The notes beneath the pieces are model-generated. The model did not search any database and was not told where the DNA came from. It saw nothing but the letters and a program-made list of their open reading frames with translations. Made by a program: the position numbers and the translations under genes. DNA of 64,000 nucleotides from Agroathelia rolfsii. Its lineage: Eukaryota; Basidiomycota; Agaricomycetes; Amylocorticiales; Amylocorticiaceae. The stretch lies in the NCBI GenBank assembly GCA_018343915.1, contig JABRWF010000006.1, positions 558,001 to 622,000 of the forward strand. Reading direction: 5' to 3'. The first letter of the stretch is position 1. Every line of letters begins with the position of its first letter. Shown here piece by piece: positions 11,548-23,465 of this stretch.

Positions 11548-14416
11548 TTAGGGTTCTCTAAGTTGCGAGCCTGAGGCCTGCTCCCATGAGCTACTATCCC
11601 CGGATTCTCCAGTGGATTCATCTTCAGGGCTATCAGACTCGCTATGGGAAGAAGGTCCAACATGAGGCTCGTCGGGCTCGTCTCTGTACCTCTGGCTCGT
11701 GGCGGTATCAGGTTCGTCATCCTCGAGGAATCCCTCGTGGAACCCAAGCCCGCCGGGCGATCTATCCTGTGGTCTCCCACCTGCCAGCCGTGTCTCTTCA
11801 TCAGCATCCTCATCATCCTCGTCATCGTCAGGTCCGAACGCCTCATAAAGTGTCTTGGATTGCGCCACGCCTCCGCGCAAGCCCGACATAACCATTCCAC
11901 CCTCCTCACCGAGGGGAGAATACTTTGACCGAAGCCTGGCACGTCTCCTGCGCCAGAAGAAGATCGCAGCGCCCAAGCCGAACAAGATGACCGCACCAGC
12001 AGCGGCGAAGAACCATTTCTTGTTGTTGGTCAGGTTGTCCATGTCCGAGAACCAACCCTCGTCGGGCGTCGGCGTAGCACTCGCAGAAGGTTGTGCAACA
12101 TCTTCGTGGTCGGTCGGGAACGCAGGGCCATCTGATTGGCCAGGGGCATGGCCATGGTCGGAAGGCAGGAAGTCAGTGGGTTTGGGGTGCGCTTTAGTAG
12201 CGCTTCCGGTGGCGGATGGTGAGTCGGCTTTGGGTGGTGGTGGAAGAAGGGTATCGAAGAGGGTGAGTTCGTATGGCTTGGCTTGTGAAGCGTCAATGGT
12301 AGTGCCCCACAACTTGACCCGCCAACCGAGAAAATGGCCTATTTGCGTGGCGCTAGCTTGGTCTGCGACCCGAATCGTCCAATCTCCAACAGGGTCTTCT
12401 CCCCTATATATATTTTGTTAAGCGTTGAGCTCGTTGCAAGAGACAATGAACTAACCAATGTTTCACGCTCATGAAAGTCCATCCCGGGTAGCCCGACTTC
12501 GCGGCGTCAGATCTACGAGATGCCCCGAGAACACTTTTGATGCCGTGCGGACTGGTGATATCAACCTCAACATCCCCTCGTCGTGTATGGCTAATCCAGA
12601 CAGTAACAGTAATATGTTCCAGAGACTCGAAGTTTGCGGACTCCAACATGTCTTTGGTGATCGAAATGGTGTTCGTTAGACCGCCCGCAGGGATGAATTC
12701 GCCACCATCCATATTCTCCAGGAGATCCATGGTGCCGTTATTGATCTGCACAGTCGGACTCTCAAACCAGGCTTGTGGCTTCACGACCGTCCAGTCCTGC
12801 GCTGCCTTGACATATTCGTATGCGTTTAAAACACCGAAGCCGTACTTGTAGCTGTACTTGTGGCCGTTGGCAATGTCCTCCCAGTCAGAATCGTCAGGAT
12901 TGATCATTTGGGCACTTTGAACGCATAGATATTGAATATCTCGCCAGGTGAGATCCGGACTAGAGACATCTCAGTTGATAGCTCAAAATATTCTGCTGGG
13001 GCCAACATACCGTACTTCCAGTGCAAGGGCAAAAACTCCGACGGCATTCGGCGCAGCAGCCGAAGTACCGCCATGCGTTTTTGAGCACTGGTTTTCTCCG
13101 ACATCCGTTGTAACCTATCAATGACTGATGAGAATGGAGTCAATCACAAGGAAGTGTCAAACTAACGATATGTTGTCCGCTACCGGAGCTGTAAGCCACC
13201 ACCATATTAGCAGCACAGGCTTCCGAATAATAAGGTCTAAGGCCTTTGTAGTCAACTGCAGCAACAGTCACAGAGTAGATACTGTTCGTGTATCCATCAA
13301 AGTTGCACTGGTCTCCATTATGGGCACCATTGCCACTCGCAAAGACATAAATAGAGCCCTTGCCGGCACGACCATTCTCTACTCCGTTAACGACAGCTTT
13401 TGAGATCAAGTAACTTGGCCCTTCCATGGATTTACCATCATCGGGAGGGCCCCAGCTACAGCTGTAGATTGAGGTGCTTTGGTATGCGTAATTAAGGGCC
13501 GCAGCCTCGTCTACGTCAGATATAGGGCCAGAAAGAATTCGTACGCCAGCAATTTTAGACCCGTAAGCAAGTCCAACACCGCAAACGTCATTTTTAGCTG
13601 CACCAATTTGACCAGCGCATCGAGTTCCATGATGATCATCGCTGAGACTGGGGGTAGGCAAGTCACGGTGGTCATTGAAATCGTATGAACTCGGAGCATC
13701 CTGTTGGGTATAAATGAGCAAAAGAGCATATATGGTTCTGAATGAATTCGACGGACAAAATTATCTGCGAGGTCACGACTAGTATAATCGAGACCATCAT
13801 CTACGAGGGTGGAAATAACGCCTTGTCCAGTGATACCCATCTCCCATACAGGCACAGGGTTCATCATATGTTGGGGATATTCGTCGTTGACGATGTGCCA
13901 TTGTTCAGTGAACAGGGGATCTGCGAAGCCCAGGCGCGTAGCGACGCTCTGTGATGTTGCGTTGTTTTGGTCGTCTTGTGCAGAAGGTGGTGGAGGCGCT
14001 CTATGGAGAAGACTATCATCGCGCTTAACACGCTGCCTGAGGTCTTGTCGAGAGAGATATTTTACTCCAGATGCGACACGCCGTGCATTCTCGGCTTCAG
14101 GTGAACGGATGGAAGCGTGTGATGCGGCTCGAGCCTTGATGCCTTCATGTCGCAATAGGACAGGATCGGAGTATGATCCTCTCGTAGTAAGAATAGGCTG
14201 CGAGCGCTCAGAGCGAACAAGCCAAGTGTTGGGTAACTCTCCTGCTCGCCCAACGTGTTCAACACCTAAAGACCGCGCAGCTTCGTCCAGCGATACACCG
14301 GCGGTGGGGTCGAGTTCAATTACATAGTAGTTGTAGGCGTTATGATCTCGCTTTGAAGATTTGGCCAATGCTAGAGCACATGTTAGCAGGGTCAGCAGAG
14401 ACTGCCGGAGTCGCAT
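11548..14416 (-). CDS. KEX2: Kexin, subtilisin-like proprotein convertase (Kex2)
   Basis: Late-Golgi serine endoprotease that cleaves secretory precursors after KR/RR. Five exons (14416-13757, 13700-13167, 13114-13011, 12959-12456, 12403-11548) total 886 codons in one clean frame. The start MRLRQSLLTLLTCALALA is a signal peptide; an upstream in-frame ATG at 14620 was rejected because it would bury it. The propeptide contains KR at residues 131-132, a likely autoprocessing site. Catalytic Asp206 (VDDGLDY), His244 (DDHHGT), oxyanion Asn344 (ASGNGA) and Ser416 (GGTSAAAP) are all present. A P/Homo-B domain follows (HTRRGDVEVDITSP; GDWTIRV), then a Ser/Thr/Pro-rich stem, one transmembrane helix (FFAAAGAVILFGLGAAIFFW) with stop-transfer RRRR, and an acidic cytosolic tail carrying YEAFG, a possible Golgi-retrieval tyrosine signal. 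The length of 885 aa suits fungal Kex2. Confidence 0.96.
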
Positions 14417-14979
14417 CTTGGTCTGGCGCAGAGAGAGGAAAGTCACTGGTGCCAGTAGTTGTGTCACTGTTGTGTTAGTGATCTGGAGTGTGGCTGTGTT
14501 TGCTTCCGAAATCTTATGTAATCGGATCACAGAATTCACGTTCCAAATCACTCGAGTTGATTGCTCCTTTGCCTGTTGCTCATACCGGTGACTTGGCACA
14601 ACTATGACTCCGCCGAACACTCTGCCTGAAGACCTACAAAGAATAGAAACGATAGTCGTAAACCCCTCGACAAATTAAGAAATGCAATTTCATAAGCTAC
14701 CCTTGCACCCGACATAGCAAGAATCATACTTGGTGAGGCCAAGGCAAATTTTCTACAGTCCAGAAATGTAGTGTCCACTACTATCAATCGCATTCTGAGC
14801 AAGGTTCTGGCCAAGATCTTTCATTACATCGTCCCCAAATAGTCTAATTGCCTGTTAATGTTTCATGCGGAAGAAAAAATAATAATTCTACCTGCATTGT
14901 TTCTCGATATTGGCGTGATGCTGCACTCTAAACACCTTCCCTTTTGGGGCAAGTGCATCCCTATAAATGTCGATGGCGC
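14417..14979. other. KEX2 upstream region
   Basis: Contains the KEX2 promoter and 5' leader. ORFs in it (14602-14814 minus, start of 14858 plus) show no family similarity, except that the latter runs into the F-box remnant described next. Confidence 0.4.
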
Positions 14980-15232
14980 GCGAATGCTCCTGAGTCGCTT
15001 AGCTAAGGTGGCAAGAAAGATCCATCTTAAGTGCTTTATAAATATGCGAAAAGTCTACAGAAGCTATGCGCAGAATCCAGTTATTAATCTGCGCGTCGCT
15101 GATCCAAAGTCACTACTTCATATGCGGCGAGTGTTTCCAGCCCGTTTCGGTATTTCGAGAAGCGAGGTAGTATCTCCAGGTTTTTTACTTAACCCAAGAT
15201 ATGAGTGGAATTATAGTCTTGATCTTGATTGA
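14980..15232 (+). pseudogene. Decayed C-terminal fragment of the local F-box family
   Basis: The plus strand matches the C-terminus of the F-box proteins at 18.8-23.2 kb in pieces: LLSRLA, then IHLKCFINMRK (intact copy: IFHLNHFLVARK), then MRRVFPAR (TRRVPPRA), then, after a gap of about 30 bases relative to the intact copy, PGFLLNPRYEWNYSLDLD (TGFLLDPRFQWDCEFDLD). It stops early with TGA, lacking the EVKDSLPL end. There is no F-box or N-terminal half upstream, where KEX2 begins instead. This is a relic in the opposite orientation to the other copies. Confidence 0.7.
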
Positions 15233-15427
15233 TTGTAGGATTCTTCATTGGATTGAGTAGTTGTATTGGTACACAGATATTACATAGCATCATGTTTATG
15301 CAATCATGTCAGCTACATTTTCTTTTTAAACTTATTTTCCAACCCTTGAATTTCGGCTAGGCGAAAGAGCTGGATCCAATGGGTTCTTATAGAGCGCAGA
15401 GATTGGGTTTAACCTAATATCGTCGGC

Positions 15428-18265
15428 TTAGACAGCCCCTCCCAAACGCTCTTGCACATCTAACCAGTGCAAAACTTCACGAGCCATACCCCGCACCTCC
15501 CTTGCCTCCCCTTGGGTATCTACCATCACACCACCACCAATGCCACCAGCAGAAACGGGGGCAGCGCTGTTGCCGCCACCAGGACTGAGCGAGACAATAT
15601 CGACGCTCCAGTCTCGAATGTACCGCAATGCTTTGACAACGCCACCATCGAGGAGCACAATCCTCCGAATATTGGAATGACGGAACATCTGCACAACACA
15701 TGCAATCGCAGGTCTTCTGAGTCTCACAAACGAGGAGGTGAGGCACCGTTCTAGACACGGTATGATTGCGGGGTAGGTGACGATGGCATGCAAATGGCTT
15801 TCGTCGCCATTGCATAGGTTTGCCAGAGTATATGCAGCCTGTTGTCAAAGGGGTTTAGTTGTCTACGTAGCGCAAGTAGCACTGTATACATACTTGGATC
15901 ATTACGTCTTCATCTGTTTGTAGTGCGATAGATAAAAGGCCGAGAAGCCTGTCCGTCCCCAGCTTGTTGAACGCCACATTGATGCCTTGCTCCGTATTCA
16001 CAAAGTTGCGAAGCATATGCCATGCCTGTTCTTGCATGCCAATATCAGGATCCTGAAGTAGTCTGTAAAAATAATAGAGTCAGATGAAGATCATCATTAA
16101 AAAACAAAAAAGCTACTTGAAGCCCACTCACTGCGTAAATCGTTCCCAAGTAAGCAATTCCATGATTCTGGCCTTCTCCTCTTCCAAATCTGAGTGGCCC
16201 AAAAGGTTCTTTATAGCCCATAGCGCATTCAACTGTAAAGATGGATCGCCAGAATTGAACAAGTCTATAATTCTCTTTTCTGCACCCTTATCCAAATATT
16301 TCTGCGGATAGTTGGTACCAATCGCATGTGTGCACTAAGTTGAAAACACTACTTACCGATCTCAGAGGAGAAAAACCGTTGAAGAGATTACATACTGTCA
16401 TCAACGCGGCATTCGTCACTCTGCGGTCCTCGTCAATATTCATGAACACCTCTTCAAACATGATCATTCCGACATCACTGTCGGCAATGTTGGTGCGCAT
16501 AAGTTCGGTGGATCGGCTAAGTGACCGAAGGCACTGGCAGGCTGCATATCGTACGCCGACGTGCTTATGTCTAAGACATACTTGGACCACCGGCAGCAGG
16601 ATGAGCTTGTCTGCTACCGCGCGCTGCATAGCACCATCGTGGACGCAAAGGGCGGCAATGGTAGTGAGAGCAGCCTAATCTATATTGTAAGAATGTGTTG
16701 TTCAGAGTGGGACGTGGGACACCATGTACCTCACGCAGACGCGATTTGACCTCCGGCTCGGCCTCATCCCAATCTGGACTAACGTTTTCAACCGGCGTCA
16801 ACTGCTTTACAATATCCGCCAGCTTTTCCAGAGCACCCTGTTCAAAGGCGGTATGTGAAAATTCTATATCATCGATGGTTAATTGATCTAAAAGATACTT
16901 TAATTGGTACGCTTTCCGAGAACAAAATGGAAATAGATAGCTCACGCAAGATGAAACAAGATTTTGTTTTTAGCTGGTCGGAAGTGCTGGGTGATGATAT
17001 CAGTCGACAGAGGGTCGTAAGCGTTGTGGCTTTCCAGGGAGAATCGCCATGAATTGGAAACGCGTGAACGATAGGAGTGGGGGCGCGCACTATGTTTGTT
17101 ACACTATATTTTACACTTAGATGGATTAAAGAAGTATAATTGCTTGGGCATACCATAGACATGTAGCCACCTGAACGTCAACAGACGGGGATCTTACAAA
17201 GGAAAGTATTTGTAGAACAATAGCGGGATGGGCTGTACATCATTTATTTTAACCACCGCACAACTTGGTAAAAATAAATACTCACTGTCTGATGCCTTGA
17301 AGACGACGGCCACACGCCCGTTGTCTTTGGACAGAGTCGCTATAGCAGATAATACCGCCTCTTGAATCTGCATCATGTGAAAATTCAAACCTACTCCACA
17401 AAAAGAGAAAATGCCTACCTTCGGATCGCGATTGTCCAATTGTTCAATAAGATTGCGTATGACCCAACCACCGAGCCTTGATGGTGCGTTCGAATTGCTT
17501 CTCTCCGGCAGCTCCCATCCTCGTTTTCCTTTCGAATCTTTCTGACGGTCTGAAGGAGGGAGCCATGCTGTGACCGCATGACGCTGGTGCTCATCTTTCA
17601 CAGCTAATGCTAGAAGCTGGGCGATCGGAAGGGTTGTCTGAGCGGCTTTATCAACGAGTAAAGGCAAATATGCATCGAGTGAGCTTGGCTAAACATTGCC
17701 AGTAGATAAGGATTATTAGACGATCCCCTAGTCCAAACAAAAGGTTAACATACCTCAAAGAATATATCCAGAGCGTTCTTAGCATGAGGACGGAGCTGAG
17801 TATGCTCATACGGCAAGCCCCATTGAGGCGGTCCGTATACGTCAGCAAGGGCACCTGCTACTGTCTTCAATGCGCGACCAAATGCAGTCTTGACAGATGC
17901 CTTTTCGAAAGATGAAAAGCCCCTCACGGCCTGCAGTAGCGCTGATACAGCATTGTATTCCAGTAGGCCTTGGAGTGACTCAGATGGTCCATAGGAGAGA
18001 GAAGAAATGATATGCGCTGCTTCAGTCCTAATATCATCCTGAGATCCGCGGGGCTCTGATTCGATGTCGGGAAGACGTGTTAAACATTGGATCAACCTGA
18101 GACGCTGGTATATGCTTTGATTGCACTGGTGCATCGAACAGAGGGGCTCACTGACCCTTGCATGAATGTCTCATCCTGAGAGAGTTCCAACTTTTTCATT
18201 GGATTGCCGATGACTGCATTCTTGATTTGCTTGAGCCTTGCGAACGTGAGTTGCTCGATGGCCAT
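15428..18265 (-). CDS. GID5: Armadillo-repeat protein ARMC8 / Gid5 (Vid28), CTLH/GID E3 ligase subunit
   Basis: Substrate-receptor-binding scaffold of the GID/CTLH ubiquitin ligase, which in yeast degrades gluconeogenic enzymes. The multi-exon gene reads as an ARM-repeat solenoid: start MAIEQLTFARLKQIKNAVIG, then EAAHIISSLSYGPSESLQGL with LLEYNAVSALLQAV. The C-terminal half has VQVCLRHKHVGVRYAACQCL, LQLNALWAIKNLLGHSDLEE and QEQAWHMLRNFVNTEQG, typical of the well-conserved ARMC8 C-terminus. The end is LHWLDVQERLGGAV with stop at 15428. The start was taken at 18265 because the IKNAVIGN segment aligns with the family N-terminus; another ATG 12 codons upstream (18301) would add a Val-rich stretch. 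The last exon carries a Gly/Ala/Ser insert (SPGGGNSAAPVSAGG), probably a disordered loop. About ten short introns are implied; I did not fix every boundary. Confidence 0.88.
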
Positions 18266-18849
18266 GACGACACCGACCACGACCACGACAGTGTGTTCCA
18301 AGTTTACTATTTACTTCCGTTGTGCCGTCACCTGTGTTAGTCACGATTCATAATATGGACTTGTTCATCTCATAGTCAAACTTCACAGCATCATATACAT
18401 CTACTTGCAAACATAAAATTAGATCACCCCGAAAAATGAGTGTTTACTTGTATATAATTTGTCATGTATTCCACACTAACGAACCGCCAGAATCGTGATA
18501 ATGACCGATTAAGGGGAGATACGGAGGAACAGTCTATGCGTGCACCAAATCAATCTCCTGCGAGGTCCTCCCAATGACGACCCTTCAGCCATACCAGAGG
18601 TGCAAGCTGACGAGCAAATAACATCGGGAGGGTTGATAAAGTCGGAGGAAACCCGTGACGGAAAATCGCACTCCAAAATATAGATCAGCTTTAGGGCAGG
18701 CTCCATGAGGAGGTTCGATCGCTACAGTTTTCTTTGCAGGGCACTATCCAATCCGAGTGAGCGTCTGCGAACGATGGAGTTTGCAGAAAGCGAATAGATG
18801 CATCCCAATAATCGCAAATAGTGTAGTAGGACTGATATGATACGCCTAT
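18266..18849. other. Intergenic, no gene seen
   Basis: Upstream of GID5 and downstream of the F-box pseudogene. No ORF with family similarity. Confidence 0.5.
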
Positions 18850-20731
18850 TTAATCCAATAACGAATCCTCTACTTCATTGAACTCCAATTCGCAATCCCA
18901 TCCATATCTTGGGTCCTGCAGAAAAACTAATATCAAAGGATGTTTTTGCACCGAAAATTCGGCATATCCTTTGAATGCTTTTCGCACTGCACGCGGCGGC
19001 ATTCCATAATTACGCCAAGCAGAACGCAGCTCAACCAAGAGCCTCTTCCTTGTACCAGCAGCACAGTTCTTTCGTGCTCTCAGGAAACGCTTCAAATGAC
19101 AAATGGTCTTGAGCTCATCTTTCATCGCCTTCCGGAATTCGTCAGAGTGACTCGGGAGCCAGAGATCGCTCAAGTCATCTTGCTCGAGGGTCAGCTTGCT
19201 TAGTTTGGACAGCAATGTTGAGACCGAAAGGTAGGTGGTGCCTGCCATGCTATCATTGGTGTTTGCGGCATCATCACTCCGCCGGACTTGACAAGGCATG
19301 AGAGCGTTCAAGGCATCGAAAATTTTGGGTTGTGCACGGAGGCCCAGTACCGTGATTTCTGGTGTCCTGGAAAATAGCTGACGCCACCATTCCACAGTCG
19401 GTAATCTCGTCACTGGAAAATGACATTCGAAGACAGTCAGATGAGATAGGTCCTGAGTCAGTAGCGCATCAAAAACCGAGTGTATTTGACTTTCATCGGG
19501 GGTCTGGTATATTTCATCCTCGTCCACGTCATTAATGACGAGAACAAGAGCACCTGAGTAGGATACGTGAGTTTACACGAATGATGTAACTTCTAGTTTC
19601 ATTATAATGGCATCACCTTTCGAGCCGCTGATAAACCTACAAATACCTGCGCCTAATTCGTTGACTACTGTTCCTAATCGCCCCAATGGTTTCCCGGTCT
19701 GTCGTAGGACAAAAAGGACGGCCTGGGCCAGCATCTCTATAGCATGTAGCCCTACACTGGTATCATTGACATCTATCCATATATTGTCATTGGAAGATAA
19801 TATCAGACTGTTCAAGAGTTTATAGACGATACTAGGCTGTTCGATTGACGCCCGGATCAAACGGAGGTGGGCCAAGTGTATGAAGATTTCGAAAGAGGCC
19901 GCACGTCCATTCGATAGGTGCCGAGTCGAGAAATACATGGCGAAGTCTTGGAAAACAATCTTTACTCATTAGGTCAGGTGGCATTCACTTCATCGTATCT
20001 GATGTTATGAGCTCTCCCGCTTCTATAACATAAGCGCCAATATGAAGATGCTCGAGGCTCAGAGGTATGCCTTGCAGAATATGGAGGAAATCCCACATGT
20101 CTTCCATGCTTGATTCGTCGTCCCCATCGGACATATAATCAAGATTCAAGTAGAGGCCCCTTGCTCTTGAAAGCTGATCGAGTAACAGTAACAGATGGAC
20201 GTATTCCTTCGCGTATGATTTAGATGCAGGGAATGAAATATCTAGGACTATAGGAAGGTTGCCAGAGCGACTGAGATACATCCGTAGGGTATCAAGGGTT
20301 CTGGGGATGTATCTGATCCAAAGCGACAGCGTTGAGAGTGCGATAGCGCGCCAATGCTGGCAAACATGAGATATTATAACAGCTCCGAGCCTGCGCCGGT
20401 TATATGGATCTGAACCAACTACCCGGACACAATTTGAAGCTCTTGGGATAGCGAAAAGAAATATTTCGGTCAATATCTCTCGTGGGATGCGATTTATAAC
20501 GGGCGTCATGTTTCTAGAGTAGAGGAGATTGGTTCTTAAATCCGTCGAGCATGGTTATGCTTGTGTCGATTGTAACCCTGACCGTTTCCAACGTAGATTC
20601 TGCGTGTATGTGCTTGGGTTAATCTGTAAAGCAGCACGGGTCTTACTCAGAGACTCCAGGCCAGCATCAATGAATCCTGTCTGGGGATTCATCGCAGGTT
20701 GTAGCTCAGGCGACGTGTTTCGTGAAGTCAT
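18850..20731 (-). pseudogene. F-box protein pseudogene, tandem copy 1
   Basis: Homologous along its whole length to the intact neighbour at 21083-23163, including the F-box (IPREILTEIFLFAIPRASNC), WRAIALST, SGNLPIVLDIS, HLAHLRLIRASIEQPSI and DPRYGWDCELEFNEVEDSL. Three lesions are visible. (1) The N-terminal part starting MTSRNTSPELQ at 20731 shifts frame after INPSTYTQN. (2) ATGAAG-TGA-ATG near 19985 puts a stop where the neighbour has ATGAAA-GTA-ATG. (3) About 155 bp present in the neighbour (between 22283 and 22128) is missing, joining NLHT to HLAHL out of frame across an ATAC microhomology. An annotation program could splice around lesions 2 and 3 (GTGAAT looks like a donor), so a shortened product is possible but unlikely to keep the repeat fold. 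Confidence 0.75.
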
Positions 20732-21082
20732 GGTTGTAGGTTGTCACTGTCAGTGCTAATTACATAGATTTCCATATCAAATTAATACACATAAATAACG
20801 AAACATCGGTGAGCGAATCTACATGCAGTCGGAATCATAGCCTAATAGTGCATTATCTGGAACCATATGTGATGTAACAACAGTATACCTGTTCGTAAGA
20901 TAGGGATAAGGGATCTTGATTGATTGGCAATAAAGAGACTTTCAAGAGGCCATCATTCAACACGAAAGTAAAGGGCCTGAGTAATACCGCCGAGTAAAGC
21001 AGCAGGGGTCTTGGCTACTTCGAAATAAAGAATTCAATCGAAATTTTATTGACTTTGAGATGAGTGTATCGAGTATGTCTAC
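20732..21082. other. Spacer between tandem F-box copies
   Basis: About 350 bp with no ORF of note. It would contain the promoter of the dead copy and the 3' UTR of the live one. Confidence 0.5.
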
Positions 21083-23163
21083 TCAAAGCGGCAGTGAATC
21101 TTTCACCTCGTCAAGATCAAATTCGCAATCCCACTGAAATCTTGGGTCTAGCAGAAAACCTGTTTCTAATATACGCTCTCGCACCGAAAATTCGGCATAA
21201 GCTTCGAGCCCGTTTTTAACTGCACGTGGCGGCACTCTTCGAGTATGCCACTCAGAATGTAGCTCCACTAGGAGCTCATCAGTGTAAGTGGTGCTGTTTT
21301 CTTTGCGTGCTACTAGAAAATGATTTAGATGGAAAATAGCCCCGACCTCATTTACTGTCGCCGCTTGGATTGTAGAATAGTCCAGAAGCCAGAGGTCACG
21401 AAAGTCATTATCCGTTAGAGCAAGCCTGCTCAACCTTGGTAACGATATTGAGAATGAAGAGTCGGTGGTGTCCATCGTGACACCGGTGCTGGTGATTGTA
21501 TCACCAGTGTCTGTAGTATTATCGCTCTGCTGGACTTGGCGTGGCATTAGAGCTTGCAAGGCATTGGAAACATCGGGCTCCATTCGAAGGCCCAGTGACC
21601 TAACCTCTGTTGTCCTGGAAAATAGCTGACTCCACCAGTCTACAGATCGTGAAGTTATCCCCGAAAAATGACATTCGAAATCGGTCAAATGAGATAAATC
21701 CTGGCCTAGTAATGCATTGAAAATCGAAAGTATCCGGGGATCGTCGGTAACATCTGCCAGATCTCCCTGGTCTGATGCATCAGTAGTTAGGACAAAGGCA
21801 CCTATTAAAGTGGGTGAGTATACAAAGACGATCAAGTCATGGTCCAGCTGGTAATTCTATTACCTTTCGAGCCGCTGACAGACGCATAAATACTCGCATC
21901 AATTTCATCAAGAAGGATGCCTAATCGTGCCAGCGGTTTTCGGGTCCGTTGTAGAACGAGAGCAAAAGCCTGTACCAGCATCTCCGTGGTATGTACATCC
22001 AAAGCGACAATATTGAGGTCTAACCAAACATTGGCTTCGGGGGATAACACAATCCGATTTAGGAGTTTTCCAGCAATGCTAGGTTGATAGATTGTTATAC
22101 GAGCCAAACGAAGGTGAGCCAGGTGTATCAGCCGATCATCGTTTGATGATATATCATCAAGATCGTCTTCCCATTCGACCGAGTGTATCGTGAGTTCTTT
22201 TAACTCGGGGCATACGACTAAGATGTTCAAAAGACAGCGGAGAGACAAAGGATCTTCGTAGATGTTGATAAGCGTGAGAGTATGAAGATTTCGGAAGAGG
22301 CCGCATCCCCACTGGATAGGCATTGAATGGAGAAATATGTGACGCAGCCTCGGAAAACAATTTTCATCTGCCAAGTTGGGCGGCATTACTTTCATCGTAT
22401 GCAGCGCCGTAAAATCTTCCACATAAGACATTTCAAGAGCGTAAATATGGAGATGCTCGAGGCTCGGCGGCATGTTTTGTAGGGCACGGAGGAAGGTCCA
22501 TGTACCTTCCACGTCTGGTTCATTGTCCTTGTTGGAAATGTAATCAAGATCCAAGTAAAGACCTCTTGCTCTGGGGATTTGATTGAATAATAATTGAGCA
22601 TATTCGTTTGGATATGAGTGATTATTCAAAACTGAAATATCCAATACCATTGGAATGTTACCAGAGCGACTGAGAAACATCCGCAGGGCGTCAACCGATT
22701 TGGGAGTATTTCTGATCCAAAGCAAGGGTGTTGAGAGCGCAATGGCACGCCAGTAACGGCAGACGTGGGATATAGTAATCGCCATAAGACCAACTGTGTC
22801 ATTTATGTTGATCACGAAAACACAATTTGACGTCCTGGGGATCGCAAATAGGAATATTTCGGTCAATATCTCTCGTGGGATGTGGTTTACGGGCGATGTC
22901 ATGTTCCTAGAGTAGTAAAGCCCAGTTCTCAGCTCGTTAAGCGCGGTCAGGGTCACGTCAAGTGTAGCTAGGGTCGAATCGATTGTAGCTCTGGTTGCCT
23001 TCAGCGTTGACTCCGAAGAAGTACCAGTAATCGGGATGATCTCTAAAGCAGCGCGAGCCTTATCCAGGGATTTTAGACTGGCGTCGATGAATGTTGTTTG
23101 TTGGGCTGTCTCAAGCTGGAGCTCTAGAGTCCGAGTCTGAGTCGGCGTGTTTCGTAAAGTCAT
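21083..23163 (-). CDS. F-box domain protein with LRR-like C-terminal region, tandem copy 2
   Basis: Probable SCF ubiquitin-ligase substrate adaptor; target unknown. Two exons (23163-21864 and 21801-21083) give 673 in-frame codons, joined as SKG|AFVLTTDASD across a 62-nt GT-AG intron. The start MTLRNTPTQ at 23163 is preferred over an upstream ATG at 23403 because the dead neighbour begins alike (MTSRNTSPE). The first 100 residues look helical or coiled-coil (LELQLETAQQTTFIDASLKS). The F-box is IPREILTEIFLFAIPRTSNC, followed by a CRYWRAIALSTPLLWIR segment typical of basidiomycete F-box proteins, then irregular leucine-rich repeats (LRHIFLHSMPIQWGCGLFRN, HLAHLRLARITIYQPSI). The family also left fragments at 1-245 and 14980-15232, so it is locally expanded and turning over. 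Confidence 0.85.
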
Positions 23164-23465
23164 ACAGTGCCAGTAGTGAACGTGACTATTGTGAAACAAA
23201 GAAACGTCTGCGGCGGTTAGCTGTCGGCCCGGGCCAGCTTGTGAACTAATGCCCTGGGCACTCGCCCATTTCCTAGTACTTGGATAGTTGTAACTTGGTT
23301 GAGACAACCTGCTAGTATCTTTACTTTCGCTACAGACTGTCACCGAGTTCATATACCTATGCCACGCCCATGTTAGGCATCTCAAATAAAAATGACTCAG
23401 CAAAGTGTAGCTGCTACAATTTTACGAAAAGTATCTATTCTCCTCTAAAACAGTCTTCCTTAATC
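23164..23465. other. Intergenic between F-box gene and HOP1
   Basis: About 300 bp with promoter-type sequence upstream of the F-box start and the 3' UTR of HOP1. An open frame extends upstream from the F-box gene to 23403 but has no supporting similarity. Confidence 0.4.

Noticed and set aside
11586..12421. Long plus-strand ORFs of 94-188 codons opposite KEX2
   Set aside because: They are mirror frames of the KEX2 stem and tail exon, which has signal, catalytic and membrane features on the minus strand; the plus frames show no similarity.
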